DNA from: an uncultured Anaerolineae bacterium
GTDB lineage: Bacteria > Chloroflexota > Anaerolineae > Aggregatilineales > UBA2796
Direction: 5' to 3'
Assembly (NCBI GenBank): GCA_938005675.1
Contig: CALKXH010000138.1
Location: 1-33,698 of the forward strand
Length of the DNA stretch: 33,698 bases
Both the position numbers and the translations under genes were made by a program. A model generated the notes under the pieces. That model saw only the letters and a list, made by a program, of their open reading frames with translations. It ran no database searches and was not told the origin of the DNA. How positions within the stretch are numbered: the first letter of the stretch is position 1; the number at the start of each line of letters is the position of its first letter. Shown here piece after piece: positions 16,215 through 25,152 of the stretch.

Positions 16215-17276
16215 TTATAGATGGTCGTCTTTGCCCTGCGCCTTGAGCTGCTTGACCACCTCGCGGACGTCTTGGGCGCGATCCTTATCGCAGACCAGCA
16301 CGACGTCGCCTGTGTCCACGATCACGAGGTTGCTGACGCCGATGGTGACGACGAGACGCTCGCTGACGATCAGCGTGCTGCGCGTGTCGATGCGGATGTG
16401 CTCGCCGCCGCGCACCGCGTTATCGTCTTCATCGCGCGCCAAGACCTCAAAGAGAGTCGACCACGTGCCGACGTCGCTCCAGCCCATCTGCACGGGGATG
16501 ACCGCCACTTGCTCAGCGCCCTCCATGATGGCGTAGTCCAGCGAGAGCTTCTGAATCTGCCCCCAGAGGGCGGGCAGCTCCTCAGGCTGGGCGACGGCGC
16601 GCTCCAAGAGGGCGTACATGGCGGGCTGCTGCCGCGCAAACTCTTGCTTGGCGCGCTCCGCCGTCATGATGAACATGCCGGCGTTCCAGCTGTAGGTGTT
16701 TTTGCTCAAAAAGACCGCCGCCGTTGCCTCGTCGGGCTTCTCAGTGAAGCGCAGGCTGCGATAGACCGCCAAGCCGTATGCCTCGCCGAGCTGCTCGCCG
16801 CGCTCGATGTAGCCGAAGCCCGTGGCGGGATAGCTGGGCGGGATGCCCAACGTCACGATGTAGCCTTGCCGCGCATAGACTTCAGCGGCGCGCAGCGCTT
16901 GCAGGAAAGCTTCCTCGTTAGCGATGTGATGATCGGCGGAGAGGATAGCGATCACAGCCTGAGGATCGCGCTTGGCGATCTGGAAAACGCCCAAGCCAGC
17001 GGCGGGACCGCTATCGCGCCCGAACGGCTCGATGATGAAATTCTCAAAGGGCAGCGAGGGCGTGCTTTGATGCAGGGCTTTCGCCATCTCTTCGCCCGTC
17101 ACCACGAAGATGCGCGCCATCGGCAACAGATCGCGCAGGCGCTCGACGGTCACTTGGAACATGCTGCGCTCCTCAGTCAGAGGCAGCATCTGTTTAGGAC
17201 GGTCTTTGCGGCTGAGCGGCCACAGGCGCGTGCCGCCGCCGCCCGCCATGATCAAGGCGTAAAAATTGTCCGACAT
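16215..17276 (-). CDS. manC: Mannose-1-phosphate guanylyltransferase
   Basis: 353 residues from ATG 17276. Nucleotidyltransferase signature AGGGGTRLWPLSR at residues 11-23, then KQMLPL, EPFGRDSGPA, ILSADHHI, a FTEKP motif and SWNAGMFIM, all typical of GDP-mannose pyrophosphorylases. It makes GDP-mannose from mannose-1-phosphate and GTP for cell-surface glycans. There is no fused phosphomannose isomerase domain, so it is the short single-function form. The start is supported by GTGGAG five bases upstream, which lies in the 10-base gap after dprA; earlier Met codons would overlap dprA. Co-transcribed with dprA. The name manC is by family. Confidence 0.92.
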   Translation of the reverse strand: MSDNFYALIMAGGGGTRLWPLSRKDRPKQMLPLTEERSMFQVTVERLRDLLPMARIFVVTGEEMAKALHQSTPSLPFENFIIEPFGRDSGPAAGLGVFQIAKRDPQAVIAILSADHHIANEEAFLQALRAAEVYARQGYIVTLGIPPSYPATGFGYIERGEQLGEAYGLAVYRSLRFTEKPDEATAAVFLSKNTYSWNAGMFIMTAERAKQEFARQQPAMYALLERAVAQPEELPALWGQIQKLSLDYAIMEGAEQVAVIPVQMGWSDVGTWSTLFEVLARDEDDNAVRGGEHIRIDTRSTLIVSERLVVTIGVSNLVIVDTGDVVLVCDKDRAQDVREVVKQLKAQGKDDHL

Positions 17277-17286
17277 AGATACTCCA

Positions 17287-18411
17287 CTATCGGGCTGCCG
17301 CGAGGCTGTAATACAGCGCACCGCTCTGGCAGACCACTCCTTTGACTTCTAAGACGGTCAGCACGGCGCCGACGCGACTGGCAGGCAGACCGCTGCTGCG
17401 CACGATCTCGTCGATGTGCTCGGCTTGATCAGCCCGCAAACAGCGCAAGACGCAGGCTTCATCGGCGTCCTCAGGCTGGTAGGAGACGGGCTTGGGCGGC
17501 TGGGCGGGCGCGGCGATGGCTGCGCCCGTCACGCTCAGCGCAAGCGCCTCTAGGATGTCCGCGGCGCTCGTGGTGAGCGTCGCGCCGCTGCGAATCAGCA
17601 TATTTGTGCCGCTGCTGGCGGGCGAGAGCGCATCGCCCGGCACCGCGAAGACCTCGCGCCCTTGCTCTAGCGCATAGTCGACTGTGATCAGCGCGCCGCT
17701 CTTTTGAGCGGCTTCGACGATCAAGACTCCGTGCGCCAAGCCGCTGATGACGCGGTTGCGCTGCGGAAAGTTGTGCCGATCTGCCTTCGTGCCGAGCGGA
17801 AATTCGCTGATCAAGCAGCCATTCGCTATGATTCGCGCCGCCAAGGCGCCCTGATCGGCGGGATAGAGCCGATCAATCCCGCAAGGCAGGACGGCAATGG
17901 TGCGCCCGCCCGCGCGCAGCGCCGCCTGATGCGCATATGAATCAATGCCGTGCGCCAAGCCGCTGACGATCGTCACAGCTTGCCTCGCCAACGGCTCAAC
18001 GAGGTGCGCCGTCATGCGCTTGCCGTACTCAGTGGCGCTGCGCGTGCCAACTACCGCCAAAGCGTTGTGATCAGCTGCCTGCAGTTCGCCGCGCACGTAT
18101 AGCAGGAAGGGCGGGTCGGGAATTTGGCGCAGCAGGGGCGGGTAATCGGGCGCCGTGATCGGCAATAGGCGGGCGCCCAGCTGCTTCAAGCGACGCAGAG
18201 CGGCATCGGCGTCGTAGCGTTGGCGCACTTGCAGCAGCGCCTCTAAAGCGGGCTTAGGGATGCCCAAGGCGCTCAGGGCGCTAAATGGTGCCCGCCAAGC
18301 CGCCTCAATGGCGCCGTAGCGCTCTATCAAGGCGGAGACGTGCCGCCAGCGCACGCCGCGCACCTGATTGAAGCCAAGCCAGCCGTGCAGAGCCTCTGCT
18401 GACACGCCCAT
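17287..18411 (-). CDS. dprA: DNA-processing protein DprA
   Basis: 374 residues from ATG 18411. Central Rossmann-like DprA domain: ALAVVGTRSATEYG, IVSGLAHGIDSYAH, TIAVLPCGIDRLYP, FPQRNRVISGLA and EQGREVFAVPGD, all in family order. A C-terminal winged-helix domain (about 310-370, VLRCLRADQAEHIDEIV) is also present. DprA loads RecA onto incoming single-stranded DNA during natural transformation. ATG 18411 has GAGGGG four bases upstream and is preferred to GTG 18423. No other competence gene is in the window. Transcribed with the guanylyltransferase gene, with which it has no obvious functional link. Confidence 0.95.
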   Translation of the reverse strand: MGVSAEALHGWLGFNQVRGVRWRHVSALIERYGAIEAAWRAPFSALSALGIPKPALEALLQVRQRYDADAALRRLKQLGARLLPITAPDYPPLLRQIPDPPFLLYVRGELQAADHNALAVVGTRSATEYGKRMTAHLVEPLARQAVTIVSGLAHGIDSYAHQAALRAGGRTIAVLPCGIDRLYPADQGALAARIIANGCLISEFPLGTKADRHNFPQRNRVISGLAHGVLIVEAAQKSGALITVDYALEQGREVFAVPGDALSPASSGTNMLIRSGATLTTSAADILEALALSVTGAAIAAPAQPPKPVSYQPEDADEACVLRCLRADQAEHIDEIVRSSGLPASRVGAVLTVLEVKGVVCQSGALYYSLAAAR

Positions 18412-18441
18412 CGTTCCCCTCACAGTGTCGTTAGGCTGCTT

Positions 18442-18470
18442 AGGGTAACAAAGAGCTGAGGTTGCGTCAA
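18442..18470 (-). promoter_or_regulatory. Possible dprA promoter
   Basis: On the minus strand TTGACG (18470-18465) lies 17 bases from TACCCT (18447-18442). The -35 box is good and the -10 box weak. Position fits a start near 18435 for ATG 18411. Confidence 0.35.
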
Positions 18471-18483
18471 GTTGCAGGCGGGC

Positions 18484-18505
18484 GAGCAGCCTAGATCAGC
18501 TGCTC
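18484..18505. promoter_or_regulatory. Perfect inverted repeat in dprA/TPR divergent region
   Basis: GAGCAGC and GCTGCTC form 7-base arms around an 8-base centre. It lies just upstream of the dprA -35 box and about 45 bases upstream of the divergent promoter, so it may be an operator. A role as a hairpin in RNA is also possible. Confidence 0.35.
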
Positions 18506-18550
18506 CTCAAGGCGCGCGTCAAGCCCGAGCGCCCGCCCCTGAAAGTCCTA

Positions 18551-18579
18551 TTGCACGCTGGGCTGTGGTAGACTATAAC
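18551..18579 (+). promoter_or_regulatory. Promoter of the TPR/propeller operon
   Basis: TTGCAC (18551-18556), a 17-base spacer and TATAAC (18574-18579). Predicted start near 18586, so ATG 18581 is not transcribed and the first gene begins at ATG 18634. Confidence 0.6.
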
Positions 18580-18633
18580 TATGGGCTTGAGCTTGCCAAA
18601 ACGCGCCTCAGGCGCCAAAGTGGAGCGAACAAG

Positions 18634-19005
18634 ATGAGCGCGAGACCTCAGAACGAGATAAACCTTGAAAACTTGATGCAACTGGGCATCAACGCTGCGC
18701 GAAACGGCAACAAAGAGGCGGCTAAGGGCATCTTCAACCAAGTGCTGAGCGCGGATCGGCGCAACGAGCGGGCTTGGCTGTGGTTAGCCGCCGTCGAGGA
18801 CGATCAGACCGAGCGCCGCCGTATCCTGCAGACTGTGCTGAGCATCAATCCAGACAACCAAAAAGCCAAAGAGCTGATCAGGGCGATGGATCAAGCTATT
18901 GAGCGCAGCGAGCGCGCCTCCATGACATGGGGTATTCGCCTGATCATCGGCTTGCTGATCGCGATCGCAATCGTCGGCGTTTTTGTCTTTCTCATCACAG
19001 GCTGA
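18634..19005 (+). CDS. Small TPR-like protein with C-terminal membrane anchor
   Basis: 123 residues. Residues about 15-88 form two or three TPR-like helical hairpins with RAWLWLAAVEDDQTERRRILQ and a closing INPDNQKAK, a motif shared with the next two proteins. Residues about 100-121 are a single hydrophobic segment at the very C-terminus, so it is tail-anchored with the helical domain in the cytoplasm. ATG 18634 has GTGGAG eight bases upstream. It is the short member of a three-gene paralogous set, lacking the outer propeller. Probably a protein-interaction adaptor at the membrane; no enzymatic role is suggested. Confidence 0.82.
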   Translation: MSARPQNEINLENLMQLGINAARNGNKEAAKGIFNQVLSADRRNERAWLWLAAVEDDQTERRRILQTVLSINPDNQKAKELIRAMDQAIERSERASMTWGIRLIIGLLIAIAIVGVFVFLITG

Positions 19006-19019
19006 AGGGAGGCTTCGGC

Positions 19020-20534
19020 GTGGCGAACGAAGAACTGAGCCGATTGCTCAGCGAGGCGCGCAGGGCAGCTCTCAGCGGCGATAAACCGACCGCTCGCAGG
19101 CTGCTAGAGGAGGCGCTCACTCTTGACGATAACAACGTGCAGGCTTGGTTGCTCCTAGCGCGCGTGGTGACCACCCCGCGCGAGCGCCGCATCTGCTACG
19201 AAAACGTCCTAGACCTTGATCCTGACAACGTCGAGGCGCGCCGCGCTCTGGAGACTCTCAAGCCTTCTCCGCCCTCGTCAGCCTCCCTGCCCCGACCGCC
19301 CGTCAGCGGCGCCCCGCCGAGCGCAGCGCGCCGCCCATCGGCTCAGCCGCCCGTCAAGCCGCCCACCAAGCCCGCCGGCGCAACCACGCCCGGCGTCGCC
19401 GAGGCGTGGCGCAGCCAACGCCAAAGCAGCGGACTGAATCCCGTCGTGATAGTCATCAGCGTGATCTCCTTCCTGGCGATCGCCATCGGGCTGTTCGTGC
19501 TGAGCAATCCGCAGGTCTTAGTCGGCACGCCCGTCCCGCAGACCGTACAAGCTGTTCTGGTCGAGACTCTCACGCCCACGCCCACCGCGACTCTGCCCAT
19601 CGTCATCGTGACCGTTGAGCCGAATCCGTTCAACATCCCGCCCACCTGGACGCCTACTGCCACGCCCACCCCGCTGCCGACCGCCACGCCGCTCCCTACG
19701 CTGCCGCCCCTCAGCAGCTACACGCTGCTCTTCGTCCGCGAGGTGGACGGGCTGCCCGCCCTCTTCACCAGCCGCGGCGATGGCAGCGACGTCCGCCGCC
19801 TGACGCCGCCCGGCGAGCCGTTCACCTTCCCTGCTTGGTCTTCGGATGGGACGCGCATCGCCTACACCGCCCTCGTGGACGGTCGAGAGCAGATTTTCAT
19901 CGCTAACGCCGATGGCAGCAATCCGCAGATGGCGCTGGAGATGCCCAACCAACGCGCGCGAGGCGTTTCATGGTCGCCCGATGATACAGCCATCGCCTTC
20001 GCCGCTGATGATGTGCAGCCTGATGACATTTTCATCTACCGCTTTGGCGCGCCCGCTGTGGAGCGCCTGACCGACGGGCGCGGCATCGAAGCCGACCCCG
20101 TCTGGTCGCCCGATGGCACGAAGATCGCCTACGCCGCCGATCCCACAGGCAGAGGCGGCTCGTTGCAAATCTTCGTGCGCGATTTGACGCGCCAAGGGCG
20201 CGAGGCGACCATCCAACTGACTAACAGCGGGCAGAATTTTGCCCCGTCTTGGTCGCCGGATGGCAGTCAGATTGCCTATACCTCCGCGCAAGGGCGCGGC
20301 TCGCGCATTTTCGTCATGCGCGCCGATGGCAGCGATAAACGGCAACTCACCTTCGGCGATAGCGGCGCAGAAAACCGCGATCCGTCTTGGTCGCCCGACG
20401 GGCGCTACATCTTTTTCAGCTCGACGCGCAACGGCGGCATCTTGAACCTATTCAGCATGACGCCCGACGGCGGCAACATCACTCAGATCACTAACTTTTC
20501 CGAAAACACCTACTCACCCAGAGTGAGACCGTGA
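19020..20534 (+). CDS. TPR-like / transmembrane / TolB-type beta-propeller protein
   Basis: 504 residues from GTG 19020, with GGGAGG eight bases upstream. Residues 1-80 are TPR-like and share QAWLLLARV..ERR and LDPDNVEAR with the preceding protein. A Pro-rich linker follows, then one membrane segment (about 140-163) and a Thr/Pro linker (about 164-225). About 230-504 hold five or six propeller blades, each with a WSPDGT(R/K)IAY-type strand and (N/R)ADGSN-type turn. Topology predicts a cytoplasmic helical domain and an extracellular propeller. TolB-like propellers bind proteins or glycans. It could carry an outside signal to a cytoplasmic partner; this is inference. Second gene of the operon. 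Confidence 0.88.
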   Translation: MANEELSRLLSEARRAALSGDKPTARRLLEEALTLDDNNVQAWLLLARVVTTPRERRICYENVLDLDPDNVEARRALETLKPSPPSSASLPRPPVSGAPPSAARRPSAQPPVKPPTKPAGATTPGVAEAWRSQRQSSGLNPVVIVISVISFLAIAIGLFVLSNPQVLVGTPVPQTVQAVLVETLTPTPTATLPIVIVTVEPNPFNIPPTWTPTATPTPLPTATPLPTLPPLSSYTLLFVREVDGLPALFTSRGDGSDVRRLTPPGEPFTFPAWSSDGTRIAYTALVDGREQIFIANADGSNPQMALEMPNQRARGVSWSPDDTAIAFAADDVQPDDIFIYRFGAPAVERLTDGRGIEADPVWSPDGTKIAYAADPTGRGGSLQIFVRDLTRQGREATIQLTNSGQNFAPSWSPDGSQIAYTSAQGRGSRIFVMRADGSDKRQLTFGDSGAENRDPSWSPDGRYIFFSSTRNGGILNLFSMTPDGGNITQITNFSENTYSPRVRP

Positions 20535-20555
20535 CCGAGTATGTAAGGAGCGCGC

Positions 20556-22151
20556 ATGACTACCCCTCCAAGCGGCACGAGCGATCTCAGGATCGAACAA
20601 CTTCTACGTGAAGGCATGGTTGCTGCCCGTGCGGGCGATAAGCAGACCGCCCGCGAGAAGCTACGCGAAGTTGTGGCACTTGACCAGTACAACGAAAAAG
20701 GCTGGTTTTGGCTGGCTTCGGTCGCCGAGACGCTCGAAGAGCGCCGTACCTGCCTAGGCAATGTGCTGGTCATCAACCCGAATAACGAAAAAGCCAAGCA
20801 ACTGCTGGAGCAGCTCAGTAACCCCACTTTGATTTCACCCCTGCAAGATGCCGACCAAGCATCAGAACAAAATACGCTCATCCGCACAGCTGTGATTGTT
20901 GGCGGTGTGGTAGTGGTCTTGCTGATCTTGGTGATCGCGCTGTTCGGCCGCGGCGGCGAACCCCCACTGCCGACCGCCGCCGTCCTCGCCCCGCCCGATG
21001 ACAGCGCCCGCGCTGCCACAGCGACTGCCGTTGCCGCCCTCATCACCCAGACGGCTAACGCGGAAGCCACGCGCCTCGCTCGTCAACTGCCGCCCACCTG
21101 GACGCCCTCCCCAGTGCCGAGCCCGCGCGGCGGACCCTCGCCCACGCCCTTGCCCAGCATCCCTTTCTCCCTGCAAGGACGCTTGATCGTGCAGTATGGC
21201 ACGCCGCTCACCCGCGATGGCAACCTGCCACTCTTCCTCTACGACCTTGCCACGGGCGAACAGACGCCCTTGACAGGTCGGGAGCGCGGCGATTACGGGC
21301 GCTTTGTGCCAGATGGACGCCGCTTCATCTTCGCTCGCTTGGTCAGCGGGACGCGCCCGCAATTGTTGTTTCGCATCGCCAACCTGAACGGCTCGCAGCC
21401 GCAAGAGCTGAGCGCTTTCTGGAACAATCAGCCGCCTTTAGCGGATCAAGCGATGCTCTCGATAGCCCGCAACGGCGAAGGGCTGGTCTTCATCGCTCGC
21501 AACGTGACCATCGAGAACGATCCGACCTCAGACGTCTACTACTTGCCCTTTCGCGTGCCTGTGGAGACCGAGCCGATCTCCTTTGAGACGCCCATGGCGA
21601 CCGATAGCGAGCCTGACTCTGAGCCGACGCCGATGCCGCCATCAGATCAACTGCCGCTGAGCGTGCGGCGCGTCACGGCGCGCGATAGCGGCGTGAATAC
21701 TTGGGCAGCGATCTCGCCCGATGGCACGCAAATCGCCTTCGTCTCCGACCGCACCGATATCGGCGGCGAGGGGCATGATATCTACATTGTGCCCGTCAAC
21801 GTGACTTTCTCGCCTGAGCGCGCCCTGACCAACGACGGCAAAGCGCTGATCGAGTCCGGCGTGGAGTGGTCGCCCGATGGACGGCAGTTGGTCTTTGCGG
21901 CGGGCGCGCCCAATAGCGGGCGTGCTGATCTGTTCATCATCGATGCCGATGGCAGCAATCGCCGCGCGCTAGTCGAGAATTTTGGTGAGTGCGTGCGTCC
22001 GTTGTGGTCGCCCGATGGGCAATACATCATCTTCTCTTCGAAGCGCAGCGGCAAATGGGAGCTGTACGTAGTCGAGGTGGCTTCGGGCGAGGTTTATCAA
22101 CTCACCCAGACGACCCAAGACGTGATCATCGCCACAGACTGGGCGAGATAG
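20556..22151 (+). CDS. TPR-like / transmembrane / TolB-type beta-propeller protein (paralogue)
   Basis: 531 residues. Same plan as the preceding gene: TPR-like domain (about 10-88, with GWFWLASVAETLEERR and INPNNEKAK), one membrane segment (about 109-130), Thr/Pro linker (about 175-205), then an outer propeller region. Clear blades appear at about 385-530 (ISPDGTQIAFVSD, WSPDGRQLVFAAG, WSPDGQYIIFSS); the first half (about 206-350) is more divergent. An acidic Ser/Pro/Glu insert at about 340-370 interrupts the blades. AAGGAG lies five bases before ATG 20556. Sequence has drifted well away from the paralogue, so the duplication is not recent. Confidence 0.88.
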   Translation: MTTPPSGTSDLRIEQLLREGMVAARAGDKQTAREKLREVVALDQYNEKGWFWLASVAETLEERRTCLGNVLVINPNNEKAKQLLEQLSNPTLISPLQDADQASEQNTLIRTAVIVGGVVVVLLILVIALFGRGGEPPLPTAAVLAPPDDSARAATATAVAALITQTANAEATRLARQLPPTWTPSPVPSPRGGPSPTPLPSIPFSLQGRLIVQYGTPLTRDGNLPLFLYDLATGEQTPLTGRERGDYGRFVPDGRRFIFARLVSGTRPQLLFRIANLNGSQPQELSAFWNNQPPLADQAMLSIARNGEGLVFIARNVTIENDPTSDVYYLPFRVPVETEPISFETPMATDSEPDSEPTPMPPSDQLPLSVRRVTARDSGVNTWAAISPDGTQIAFVSDRTDIGGEGHDIYIVPVNVTFSPERALTNDGKALIESGVEWSPDGRQLVFAAGAPNSGRADLFIIDADGSNRRALVENFGECVRPLWSPDGQYIIFSSKRSGKWELYVVEVASGEVYQLTQTTQDVIIATDWAR

Positions 22152-22173
22152 CGCTTAAGTTGAGGATCGGCAC

Positions 22174-23289
22174 ATGAGCTTGCTGCACGAATACAGCGGT
22201 AACTTGCACATGCACACGCCCTACTCCGATGGTGAGGCATACCACGCTGAGATCGCTCAGGCCGCGCTCTTGGCGGGCTTGGATTTCATCATCGTGACCG
22301 ATCACAACGTGCTGGTGCAAGGCGTGGAGGGCTACTACAGCAGCGATGCGGGCGAGTCGCGGCGGCATGTGCTGCTGCTGACGGGCGAGGAAATCCACGA
22401 CCGCACGCGCCTGCCGCAGGTCAATCACCTGCTAGTTTACGGGGCTGAGCGCGAGCTGGCTGCTTGTGCCGCCGATCCGCAAGGCTTGATCAACGCCGTG
22501 AATGCCGCGCAAGGGCTGTGCTTTTTGGCGCATCCGCATGATACACCCCTAGAGCGCTTCAACGAGCCCGCCATCCCTTGGGAGGACTGGCAGGTGCGCG
22601 GCTTCACGGGCTTAGAAATCTGGAACTACATGTCCAGCTTGAAGCAGGTCATCAACGAAGGCACGTTCTGGCAGGGACTGCGCGCCGCTTTCCGCCCAGA
22701 GGAGGTCATCAGCGCGCCCAACCCGCTCACCCTCGCCAAGTGGGATGCCTTGCTGAGCGCGGGACAGCGCGTGGTCGGCATCGGCAACTCGGATGCGCAC
22801 GGCACGGTCATTCAGCTCGGCTTGATCAAGCACACCGTCTTCCCGTACGACTTCCTGTTCAGTTGCGTGAACACGCACATCCTCAGCCCTCAGCCCTTCA
22901 ACGGCGACGCTCAGCACGATAAAGCGCTGGTCTACAAGGCATTGCGGCAAGGTCACGCCTACATCGGCTACGACTTGCTGGGCAGCACGCGCCAGTTTCG
23001 CTTCTCGGCGCACGGGCAATACGGCACAGCCATCATGGGCGATAGCCTGAAGTTGGGCGGCGCGGTCACTTTGCAGGCGATGGCGGGCGCGCGCAGCCAC
23101 ATCAAGCTGATTCGGCACGGCAAAGTTGTGGCGGAAGCGACCGACCGCGAAAACCTGACCTACACCGCCCAGCAAGGCGGCGCCTACCGCGTGGAGGTCT
23201 GGCGCACCTTCAAGGGCAAGCCGCGCGCTTGGATTTTGAGCAACCCGATCTACCTTGAAGATGCGACCTATCGCGTGGCGCAAGCCTAG
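22174..23289 (+). CDS. PHP-domain metal-dependent phosphoesterase
   Basis: 371 residues. PHP metal-site motifs in order: N-L-H12-M-H14-T with D19, TDHN (D43, H44), GEE near 71-73, AHPHD near 130 and GNSDAH near 205. PHP enzymes hydrolyse phosphoesters with a metal cluster; stand-alone forms include histidinol phosphatase and nucleases. The C-terminal third (about 285-371) looks beta-rich and may be a small accessory domain. There is no signal peptide, so it is cytoplasmic. It follows the propeller gene by 22 bases and is probably in the same operon. Substrate unknown. The stop shares CTAG with the convergent protease gene. Confidence 0.87.
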   Translation: MSLLHEYSGNLHMHTPYSDGEAYHAEIAQAALLAGLDFIIVTDHNVLVQGVEGYYSSDAGESRRHVLLLTGEEIHDRTRLPQVNHLLVYGAERELAACAADPQGLINAVNAAQGLCFLAHPHDTPLERFNEPAIPWEDWQVRGFTGLEIWNYMSSLKQVINEGTFWQGLRAAFRPEEVISAPNPLTLAKWDALLSAGQRVVGIGNSDAHGTVIQLGLIKHTVFPYDFLFSCVNTHILSPQPFNGDAQHDKALVYKALRQGHAYIGYDLLGSTRQFRFSAHGQYGTAIMGDSLKLGGAVTLQAMAGARSHIKLIRHGKVVAEATDRENLTYTAQQGGAYRVEVWRTFKGKPRAWILSNPIYLEDATYRVAQA

Positions 23290-25118
23290 CGCGCTTCAAG
23301 CGTGTAGGTGACGAGGCTGCGCTCAGTGGTGAACTGGCGCAGCCCGCTGAGAGCGACTACCGCGCCGCCCTGCAGCTCTAGGCTGAGCGGCTCGTCGCGC
23401 TCAAGGATGTAGCGCCCTTGCACTTGCCCCTCCGCCAAGACTTGTACCAGCGTGCGCGTGGGCAGCTGATTCGCCATGCGCACGAAGCCCTCAGCTTGCC
23501 AGCCGCCGTCGTCCGACTCGGCATCGTGGAAGTAGCCGATCTCAGGCAGGGCGAGGTCATCCAGCGCCATGCCCTCGAAGTCGATGGCATCGTCGGTGAT
23601 GTAATCGAAGCGCAGCAGGATTTGCTTGCCCGCGTAAGCGCTCAAGTCGGCTGTGACGGCGATCCATTGAGGCAGATCGCCCTCGCCGCTCTTGCCGCTG
23701 AAAGCCGCTCCGTACGGATTGTGATTGCCGCCGCTCGGTCGGCTGGCGGAGGTCTCGATGGCGCGCCAGGTCTCGCCGCCGTCCTCCGAGACGCTCAAGT
23801 AGGCGTAGTCCCAGTTGTCTTCGATGTTGTGCCACAGGCGGAAGCTGAAGGTGGCGCGCTGAACGCCGCGCAGGTCGAAGGCGCGGGTCAGGCGGGTGTG
23901 GCTATCGTCGCCGCGATTGCTCCACCACAGGTACGCGCCGCTGTGAGCCGCCGTCGGGATGACGCGGACGGTCGGCTCGCTCTGCACGCTCAGCCTATAC
24001 GCGCCTGTGGCGGGCAAGCGCAGATAGTACGTGCCGAATTGCGGCAAGACCAGCAGATGCTCGCCCAGTTTCATCCGCTCGCTGCGAGGCGCTTGGCTCA
24101 AGGGCGTCGGACAGCCGTTATTGAGCCAATTTTCCGCCACCCAATCGGCGAAGAAGCTCTCAGCCGTGATCGGATCGCCCGCCTCATCAACGTGTTTGAA
24201 GGCTGCCAGCGTCTCAGTGATGCTCGCCATGTCGTTAGCGGGGTTAGCGGCGAGCGCGCGCAGCGTCTCGGCGCCGAAGCGATGCAAAAAGCAGCGCATG
24301 AACAAGTACGCCGCGCCGTAATGCGGCGCTGAGTCCTCGATGAGCGTCCAGGCGTTGAGTTGCGTCTGCGGGCGGTTGAGGAAGGCGCCCGCGAAGCTGT
24401 TGGCATCGCTGCGATAGCCGCTCAGGTCAGCCGCCAACTCCGACATGCCCTCGTTCAGCCACAGCGACTCGTTGCTATCGACGGCGTGATGGATCATGTG
24501 CTGGAACTCGTGAGCGAGCGTGCCTTCGTAGCTCGCCGTGCCGATGCGCATCGTATCCAAGTTGACCCAGAACATCTGATGCTCATTGCTATCAGGCACG
24601 ATGGCGCGCGGAAACTCGTTGGTGCTGCTGAAATAGGCGGCGACGTAGCGACCGAGATTGCGGGCGTGGACGATGAATAGGCGCGGATCGGCATCGATGC
24701 CGGGCGAGTCCTCGCTGCCGAAGTGAGCGCGCACCGTCGGATAGATGACGCTATCGAAGCGCTCTGCGCTGCGGCGGAGCGCCTCCATATTGGGCGTGTA
24801 GCCCTCCTCGAACCACCAGTAGGCGTGTCGGCTGACCAGCGCGAGGCGCGCCGTGAAGCTGAAGCGCGTCTCGGTATCCAGATTGTAGGTCTCGAAGACT
24901 TTCGTATCGCCTACGCGATAGCGAGTCGGCTCGGCGCGGGGTGCGGGCAGCTCGCGCACGCCCAAATACCAACGGGCGAGGGCGAAACGGTCGCGCTGAG
25001 GCAGGTCAGTGGCGCTCAGCAGGGCGAGGGTCTCGGCGGCGGGATCGTCTTCGGCGCGGATCGGGGCGGCGCTCAGGGCGAGCAGCGCGGCGAGGGCGAC
25101 CAGTAACAAGCGACGCAT
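23286..25118 (-). CDS. Secreted HExxH zinc metalloprotease
   Basis: 610 residues with a signal peptide (residues 1-22, cleavage after IRA likely). The zinc site is H203-E-F-Q-H207, followed by a glutamate-rich segment LWLNEGMSELAADL whose E223 or E227 could be the third ligand. The region after about 400 (FSFRLWHNIEDNWDYAYLSV, SEDGGETW, FDYITDD) resembles the beta-sandwich module of immune-inhibitor-A-like M6 proteases. Overall it looks like an M6/M30-type secreted protease, but the exact family needs a profile search. GAGGAG lies eight bases before ATG 25118. It is 34 bases after the SGNH hydrolase gene, so the two are probably co-expressed. Confidence 0.85.
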   Translation of the reverse strand: MRRLLLVALAALLALSAAPIRAEDDPAAETLALLSATDLPQRDRFALARWYLGVRELPAPRAEPTRYRVGDTKVFETYNLDTETRFSFTARLALVSRHAYWWFEEGYTPNMEALRRSAERFDSVIYPTVRAHFGSEDSPGIDADPRLFIVHARNLGRYVAAYFSSTNEFPRAIVPDSNEHQMFWVNLDTMRIGTASYEGTLAHEFQHMIHHAVDSNESLWLNEGMSELAADLSGYRSDANSFAGAFLNRPQTQLNAWTLIEDSAPHYGAAYLFMRCFLHRFGAETLRALAANPANDMASITETLAAFKHVDEAGDPITAESFFADWVAENWLNNGCPTPLSQAPRSERMKLGEHLLVLPQFGTYYLRLPATGAYRLSVQSEPTVRVIPTAAHSGAYLWWSNRGDDSHTRLTRAFDLRGVQRATFSFRLWHNIEDNWDYAYLSVSEDGGETWRAIETSASRPSGGNHNPYGAAFSGKSGEGDLPQWIAVTADLSAYAGKQILLRFDYITDDAIDFEGMALDDLALPEIGYFHDAESDDGGWQAEGFVRMANQLPTRTLVQVLAEGQVQGRYILERDEPLSLELQGGAVVALSGLRQFTTERSLVTYTLEAR

Positions 25119-25152
25119 GGCAAAAACTCCTCAAAAGATAGACTCAGCCGCG

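Noticed and set aside
16221..17345. Long plus-strand frame of 374 codons
   Set aside because: It is antisense to the guanylyltransferase gene, whose motifs are unambiguous.
18581..18637. 18-codon frame overlapping the first TPR gene by ATGA
   Set aside because: Its ATG is only two bases after the -10 box and upstream of the predicted transcription start near 18586, so it is probably not in the transcript.
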